Assembly: GCF_040581485.1 (NCBI RefSeq)
Contig: NC_090128.1
Location: 16,070,931 to 16,134,930 of the forward strand
Reading direction: 5' to 3'
Source: Linepithema humile
Taxonomy: Eukaryota > Arthropoda > Insecta > Hymenoptera > Formicidae
Length of the DNA: 64,000 bases
The notes beneath the pieces are model-generated. The model made no database searches and was not told the DNA's origin. It worked only from the letters and a program-made list of their open reading frames with translations. A program made the translations under genes and the position numbers. Of this stretch, positions 15,201-24,200 are shown piece by piece (position 1 is the stretch's first letter; each line of letters opens with the position of its first letter).

Positions 15201-18200
15201 GCAGAGCGAGAGGTGCGCAACAGGTCCGATGATGCGCCCTGCGACGGATGGCGGCGCGCGTAAGAGCGAGAGAGCGAAATGTAGGGCAGCTAGAAGCGGC
15301 TCTGGCCTGGACGCAATTTCGAAAATATTAAATCCGGGGCCGCCCCGGTTGCCAGGCCGGAGTTGCCGGCGTGCGATGGCGATGGCGCGATCGACCGTCG
15401 TAGACATAGGCTTAGACGTAGGTGTGAATGTAGGTCAGGGTACCAGCACGTGCGACCACCAACCGGGACGCGTAGTGTCGGGGAAGAGTACGTTGAGAGC
15501 CAAGGAAGGAGTATCGACAAGTGTACTCTCTCGAGTAGTCTACCAATCATTCTCAACTGAACCAAGAATTTATTCTACTCCGCCTTATCTTGCTATTTGC
15601 CTGAAAGCAGTTCGTCTCTGAGGAAACTAAAGGACTATCTTCCGCATGGCGTCCCGATGTCGCCACTTTTTTTTCCCTACAAATTTTCTACGATTTTCTT
15701 TCGGTATCAATTTCCCAATGTAGTAAACATACATCGAGTTATAAAGGAAAAAGAATGTCTTGTTAAGAGCTAGCACCCTCACCACAAAAAATTTAAATAA
15801 AACTTGTAAAATTTAGTGCTATCTTAGTGCTCCATTTTTTATTTTAGTACTCGGGCCGTTATTATCATATTAATAAAAAAGAGAATAAATAAATTTTTAG
15901 GTTTACTAAATAAAAGAAATTTTAAACATGATTATAAGGTTTGACGTAACTTTCTTAAACAAATTAAAGTGTCCAAATAAAGATAAAAAGATATTTCTTT
16001 ACAAATATAAGGATCGTGGCAATACTGTCGAATAAACTGATTTAAAGTGATAATATTTTCACATACAGATAATTATCATTTATTTTAGAAATTTAGTTGT
16101 TACAAATTTTTTTGTTTGTACTGTTATGTATACTTCAATAATAAAAGTAATAATTTTATTTTTATTTTCCAGAACTGTACATTATTCTGAACGTTTACAG
16201 AAATGAAAAAATACCAAATATTAGATTATTCACTATTCTGGATATAAAAAAATATCCTTGTATCTTTTTATTAGCTCATATCTTTTAAACTATGACAGAT
16301 TTATAGCTTCTAAAAGCACTTAAAAACACTAACTTGTGATGTATTTATTGCAAATTGTAAATTTCTGCTAAACAGCTCGAGCACTAATAAAATAAAAAGT
16401 GGAGCACCAAATTAGCACTTAAATAGCACGAAATTTTATTTCAATTTTGTAGTGCTAGCTTAATAGATATGGAAAAAAAAACAACTTTGCCAAAGGCAGT
16501 TTCTCAATCACAATTGTGAAACATAAAGATTATACATTTTGGATAAATAAAATTTTCCACAATCTTAAATCTACGTCTATGACATTTAACAAATATTGCA
16601 AATTTTATCTCTGTTCAGGACTGATTGTAAAGTGACAAAAAAATTTCAAGATAGCACATCCGGAACATCATGTACATCAGCGATCAAAGTTGGAATTCTA
16701 GACGCATGCATTCTCTGGTTTAAAGAGGCCATCGACAAGATCTCGCCATTGTAGATCCTCCAGGATCTCTGTGTGCGAAACTCTGTTCGGGGCAATAGTT
16801 TCTTTCAATTTGACGGACCGCGGAACGAGGACGCGCGCAAAAACGGCCGACCTCATCGTCGGATCTCTCGTCGGAGACCATTGTTCGCGGGCACTCGAAA
16901 AAACAAGAGAACCGATCGCCTTTTCTTTTTTCAGAAGCATTTAATTTCGCTCACTTTACTACATTGATACAACACCGGAAACTAATATATACTAACTTTG
17001 TAACTATATTTCATCACAATCAATGGAATGTTAAATTCCTCAAGTATCGCTAATACTTTAATCTTTTTTTCTTATCCAAGTAAAGCAATTAAAAATTGAA
17101 AATTTAATATTACTCAGCTCGGTTTTCAACAGAGATTTGACCTTTTGTAATATAATTGAAAAAAGTTACAAACATATTCTAAGACGTTAAGTTTGGGCGC
17201 GACATTTCTGAAATGTCAAGTATTTATATCTTACTTGCGCAATCACAATTATGAGCAAGACAATTCTTTTATTCTTTTATTTAAAAACAAACTTTTTTTT
17301 TATTCTTGTTACGCTACTTTGTTAATCAATTTTCTAAAATTGACGTTTTTGTACACATTAATTTATCATGTGTTTCGTATTGCGTATTATTTTGTTTAAA
17401 TAAAAGATTAGATTTATACAAAATCATTTTTGGCAGACGAAATATTGACGTTTGCATATAGCCAGATGTATTTGGACTTTGTTGCGGATGTAAGTAGAAG
17501 CAGCTATAACGAACACATATTATGTAAGGACGACATCAGCGCGATGAATCGATTTACATACGTAAATGCGTTATAAGATCTCACCGACGACTGTGATAAA
17601 TCAGACGGCATGCATGCCAAAAGATATCAAACGGCTCAAGTGATTAGAATTGATTATGAACAATGTTCAAGTCTTGGTCGAGTAACTAATACATGGATGA
17701 TCGTGCGACACATGATTTTTAATGATAAATCAATGTCGTGTATGAAATATGCAGTTGCGCGGTATTTCAACAATTTGTTCGCTATAAAAATGTAAAGGGG
17801 GACAACATGTGTCGTTTAATATTAATTAATATTGGGTTGAATGGAACGTTCGTTCCGTTTTTTGCTAAGAGATAGCATTAGTTATAAATACATGCGACTA
17901 ACTTCATTCCAATTGTCTTAACCTTATGTCATTCGACATCTGACACTCCGATTCCATACACATTTAAAAAAAAATTTTTGAAGATTAGTTGTATTGCAAG
18001 TGTTTGGTATAAGTTGAAAGATGGCCAATAATAATGTGCATTTTCGGCATATTATGCTTTTTTATTTCAAAAAAGGCAAGAATGCAACGAAAACTCAAAA
18101 AAAGATTTTTTTTAATTTTTTTGCATTCTTACCTTTTTTGAAGTAAAAAAGCGTAATATGCCGAAAATGCACATTATTATTGGCCATCTTTCAACTTATA

Positions 18201-21200
18201 CCAAACACTTGCAACACAACTAATCTTCAAAAATTTTGTTTTAAATGCGTATCGGAATGTCAGATGTCGAATGATATAAGGTTAAAACAATTGGAATGAA
18301 GTTAGTCGCATGTATTTATAACTAATGCTATCTCTTAGCAAAAAACAGAACAAACTTTCCGTTCAACCCAATATATGTCGCACTTTCGAACTTGATTGGA
18401 AGAAAAAATCGACTTTGTCAGCGGGAAGAATGTTGCAACGAAAATACAATCTGCCGATGGCAACCGGAATCGCGGGCAATCCGTATGGGTAAGCATCAGT
18501 CATTGCCAAGCGGCAATATAATTCAAGAGCGGCGTGCGAGTTAACACGCGGAACGGTGACGAGACGATGCACTTGCAACGGCGCGAATGTGCGTCACCAC
18601 GACAACGCACACATTCATTCGTCGCGACAACGCAACGGCCGCGATACTTTCAATAGGCCACGCGATACAATTTTTATTCAAAGCCGACGTGTCATAAGGG
18701 ACAGAAAGAGGGGGAGAGGAATGGAATAAAGAATAAACGCGGAAAGAAAAAAAAGAAATAAATCAAAATGTTCAGGGTGCACAGATTTTTGTGGGAAGAT
18801 TGAATTATTATCAAGGAAAACTATAGAAAGCTATTTTGGAAAAACATATAAATAATTTGCAAGTGGCACATTTGTGTCTGACAAAATTTAATTAAAAGTT
18901 TAACAAATTGTGCGTTTGATGAAAACGGTTTAATTCCATATTTTACAAAATATTCAATAAATCAACATCTGTTGTACATATTTGTTTGCCTGTTGATTGG
19001 TAATGAATTAACCCAAAAGCTATTAACATAATTTTTGAATGTTACAAATTGTGTTAAAAAACATTCTCTAAAAAATTTATTTTCTTTGTTATTTTATAAT
19101 CCTTAAAAATTTCTTATAATTTTTATAATTAATCTCAACTTAAACCAATTTTTATCATTTTTATTTTATTATTAAAAAAATTGCACATGTATTTGAGATA
19201 TTTTTATTTGCACGAGAAGACAAGTGCGATTTTGTTAAATGCAACATTAAACGTGATAACACTTGACTTTATATGTGGTATTTATATCGCACTCTACATT
19301 TTGTGTTACCGTGAATATTTAATATTCAAATATTCACTGTGTGTGGCTAAATGTTGGATATTCAACAAATTGATATTACGTCAATACCGCGGCGTTTCGC
19401 CTATTATTGATTCGCGCAGGACTAGTTATCGTTGATTTATTAACGAGCGTTATATTGACTAAAATAATTGGGTTTCGTTCGATGCAGACATCTACGCATC
19501 CGCCACACCAACGCAACAAATTAAATCGATAAAGACACTTATCGAAGATCCCCTTAATCTGTTCGTTATCGTCATCGGTCAAGTTCCTTACAGTGTGATA
19601 ATTTAGCAGCTCATTCCAAATTGTTCCCAACACTTTTTTCAACCGACTTTAATTAGCTTTCTGATTTTTAATTGGGTCAATCCCCTAATTGTTTCCGATT
19701 TAATTCAAACTCTTAACTTGATATTTTCAAAATCGTTAAATATACTATTATATTCCGCGTTTAATTCGCAAACATTTTTTTTCGCAATATCAATTTCGAG
19801 ACGAATAACAAAATATCAACTGGTTCTGTAACCAGATAAAAGAAAAGACTGAAGAGGGTTCGCTTTTATATATTTTTCTGCCGCATTTTCTATTTTTCTT
19901 ACTTAATAAATTGTTTTTCATGCACTCGCGTTTTTTTCGTTCTCTTAATGCCTTTTTCGCAAGTTGCATCAATTTTGGGTATTTTTATTTCTAATTTAAT
20001 CCAATTTGCAATTTAATGGTGAAAATCGTCAAACAAACAATTAATATAAACGTATTTTAAACATTTTTATTTGCTTTGTTTAATTTGAAAATTTCGAACC
20101 ACTACTAACGTATGTAGGAAGCGAATGTACGTAAGAGCAAGGTTGAAAGGGCGTTGCACGGCGCGCGGCCAGTTGGTTTCACTCGACGGCGCGTCCTGAG
20201 TCACCCGAAGAGCGGTCGCGTCGTGCAGGCACAGGCATAGACAGGTTGCTATGTGCCCTCGAATCTACAAACGTGCACGTGCATGCGCGCGTGTACGACA
20301 CGTTGACGCGCACAGCCGCACCGTTCTTACGTCACGTGAGACCGTGTATTCGTCACGTTGCATTGCATTGCGTTTGAATATATATACACGTAGCCTAGCA
20401 CTGTTAGACTTGTTCGAACAATATGAGAAAGAAGAACAAACTCCTAATTGAAAAATCGAAATAATACATTCTGGAATACCGTATTGTCTGGTAAAAAAAA
20501 ACGCACATCGGTAACAAATAATAGCAAGTAAAATGAAAGATACAAGGCGATCAATTGCTAATAGTGCTTTTACGGCATAACGTTAAAAAAAAAAGAAGAG
20601 AAAGAAAGTGCAAGTTTATAAGTTAAAAGTGACGCGATCATTGCGTGTCTCTACCTGAAAGCTTGGATCGGTTAAAGACTGGAAAATTACTGCGACAGAG
20701 AGTGACAGCTGCACCGTGTAAGGCAAATACGGGAATTTGAAAGTCAGCTGGACAGCTGCTGGGAATCAGCTGATTCGCAAGTGGAGTCGAGCTTAATTAC
20801 GGCGCACGAATGTTACGGATCGCTCATTCGAAGCATCCCTTCTCTGATGGTTCTACATATACAGAAATAAGCAAAATTAAGAGAAACCTGGAGTCGTCTG
20901 TTTTACCAATTTCTTTTAAATACACCATACTTTTTTTGGCTGCGTGGAATGAAAAATCCTTTCAAATCGATCTTCCGATCTTTACTATATACTGTATTAG
21001 CATATGTACTTTAATTACAATTGTGTAATTAAAGTGTATTTAAAAGAAATCGGTAAAACAGACGACTCCAGGATCCCCTTAAGTAATTTCTCTTAAACAA
21101 ATAAATTTGCAAAATAAATCAATCTTTTTTCCCTTTTTCCTTTTGTTCTTCCAGAAGAAAATTAAATTCAAAAATCTTATTTGAAAATATTTTTAAACAA

Positions 21201-24200
21201 CTTGCATAGAAACTCGTATTGTCGAGAAATTGATTTGCATTTTGCGTGTTTATCGCAGCTACAGATTCGTCCGAATGCGCTTTTTCGGGAACGGAAGAAA
21301 CCGAAAGACGAGAAGGACGAATCGCGGAGCGCACTCTTTTCAGAAGAGTCGATCAATTTCTGTCGGACGTGACCGTGGGAACGTAACGGCGGGTATGATC
21401 GACCCCCTCTGATAGGGACCGGAAGGTCGGTCTTACGTGTATACGCCACTCTGTGGTTTGGAATTTCGTACTTCCTGTCCTCGAACACGTATCGCGCGGT
21501 TCCGGCGGAGAAGATATTGCCGCGAACGAAAAATAGAGGTCTTATCGTCCATTTGAATCTACATAGAGTAAACCGCAATCACATTTTCCTCTACATATGG
21601 AATGTTTCATTTTTAGCACGTAATATTTAAACGTTGAAACTATCGGGATTAGCCATCGATTTAATTATTGAGACTATCTTATCACAAAAGTTAATATATC
21701 AATCGAGTTAAAATTAATATTTTATACGATATCAGGAGAGAAAACTATTTGATATACAAAGAAAAATAATTCGTGCAAATTATTTCTATAATAATTTTCT
21801 CGAAATTAATTATTGCTTGTTTTTAAAATCCAAAGTTTTATCTACAATTCTACTTGCAAATACTGCTCTATTGACTAACGGCAGGATCAAAAATTTGTTT
21901 AAAGAATTAAGAGCAAGAAATGTATCTAAGAAAGTTGTAAAATTTTTCAAGAATTATAAAATTCCGTTATTGGAAAGAAAGACTTTTTCAAAAATAAAAA
22001 TTTCACGATACGTTATCCCATATTTTTAGGATAAGGTAAACGTGTAGCCAGATTGATGAAACTTCGTTAGAAACTGCAATTATTGATGAATTATTGCGGA
22101 TGCAAATAGAACAGTGAATAAAACGTATTATTTTTAAGAATGAGACACCAATATCGTTCGAATGTGCAGAATCGTCTATGGTTACGTGTTTTTTAACTTA
22201 AAAAAATCGCAGATTTGAAATCAGACTATCAAAATATACCTTTTCCGGATTATCGGATCCTGTAGCGATGTAGCAACGTCTGAAAAGCACATTGCCGACA
22301 ATTTTAGTGTCCAGATTCGTAGTCATTGCGCGCGGCGAGTCAATTGCCACCGGTGGTGAACGCATTTATGACTCTCGAGCGAGTGAGACAAGAGCACGAG
22401 AGGTAGGCGATAAACTGATAACGCGTGCATAATGACATTAACGACACGCGTGTCTCTCATCGCACGGGACAGCAGGCTTAAACCAATCAAGGGCCGCGGC
22501 TCATCTCAGTGTCGAGTGCATTGTTCGATAGACGCGCCGTTGCCAGCGATGCTCCTTTCGTTATCATTCGGATAGCGAGGCTTTCAACAAGACCTTCGTC
22601 GCTTTTATTCGCATTTTCTTACATCTTTTTGCATTTGAAATGAGATAGATGCATATTTCAATTTTCGAGTGAAAAGAAGGGGAAAAGAAGAAAACAAAGT
22701 GTATAAAATATAACGCACAACTCTTTCAAGTATAATCAACTGTATTAAATGCATTCTCGTTAACTTGATTAATTGTATATGTAATTCTCTATTGCATATC
22801 TTCATAATTGTGTTTCACTGTCGACAGCTATAAGCTAAATAGAAATGTTTTAACCAGTGCAAAGATGTAACAGAAAATACCATCGATGTAAATCAATTCT
22901 TCTCGAAAAAGGAGTGTAATTCACGCTTCAATGCTTTGCCTGTTTAAGAAACATCGATGAAAGAAAAAAGAAAAAAACAAGTTTAATGCGCTACCCGCGC
23001 CGCGACATGGAATGTAAGCGCGTAAAGATAGTACAACGCGATGAAGCGCTTTAAAATTGTCAATGACTCATGCCGTTATCGCCAGCATATCAGATGTCAT
23101 TAAATTCGTTAAATGCTAATGTCGGTTTTGGCATTTCGTATGTATTTATACACAATAGAGAGATCAACGATCGCACAGTTCTTGAGCAATCATGAATTTT
23201 TCAATGGATTTAGAATTAAATGTTCCTTCAAAAAATGGAATCAAGTGTTCCTCCCAACTTCATCACTTGAGCGTAACCTAAAAATTTTCCTTTTTTCAAA
23301 ATATTAAACTTCAACGTAAAATCCACTTGGAATCGTTTGTGACACAGGAATGTGTCCGGTAAATTGGAAATATTTTTCGAGTAAGCCGCTGCTTCGCCAG
23401 TCGCGGCAGGCATTTCAAGAATGCAGCCGGTGAAAAAACCACGCGGGCATTCGGAAGTGAACATTCGGAGATGATTCACGAGAGTAATCTCTAGAAATTC
23501 TTTTCGCTAGGCGGCGTTGCCAAAAAGGAAAAAGACATCTTCCTTTTATACGAAATAAATATCTCGCCGAGCAACGCTGTAAATTTTTTCACCGTACATT
23601 CCACATGCAAACTTACTGCAAGATAAATAAGCAAGATTAACACGCGATGAAAGCAATTACCAGTTTTGTCACAAACGTGTGATATAAATCAGCGAATCTT
23701 TAACAAGGTATGATGACACCGAGCGAGCTGTTATCATATGCTGCCGTGACTAACAAAGTTACTATTAAGAATGGATAATAGCGCGTTAGAGCAGACTCGC
23801 GGCTCGCGTAAAGCTGCGTCGAACACGGCGAGATTTTTTGCATGAACGCTTTTGCAGTAACAACTGCGATCATTACGTTGGAAAACGTAATGCTTCCCTG
23901 AGCATCGTCCGCGATGAAACATCGCCGAGACGTTCCCTCTAAGCGCATCAAAGCTGCAAAGCTGTTTACGCTGTGTCAGCCTGATATTTCGTCAGCTCGG
24001 CAAAAGATTTCTCCGTTGAGAAACCAGCGTCTTTCAAGAACATAATAGTGAAAGACAGCATAAAGCAGTTTTCGGATAATTATTCTTAATGCGAAAACAT
24101 CAGACATCTTCTATAAAACGATCGTATTACGACGTTAATTGCAATTAGGAGAGTTGTGTCTCAAGAAAAGTTGTAGATTACATAAATTATATACATATAT

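Noticed and set aside
15103..15621. 172-codon open frame in a GC-rich patch
   Set aside because: No domain, no splice partners, competing frames on the opposite strand and composition explained by local GC content.
21817..22029. 70-codon lysine-rich frame
   Set aside because: No ATG at the frame start, AT-rich context and no recognisable relative.
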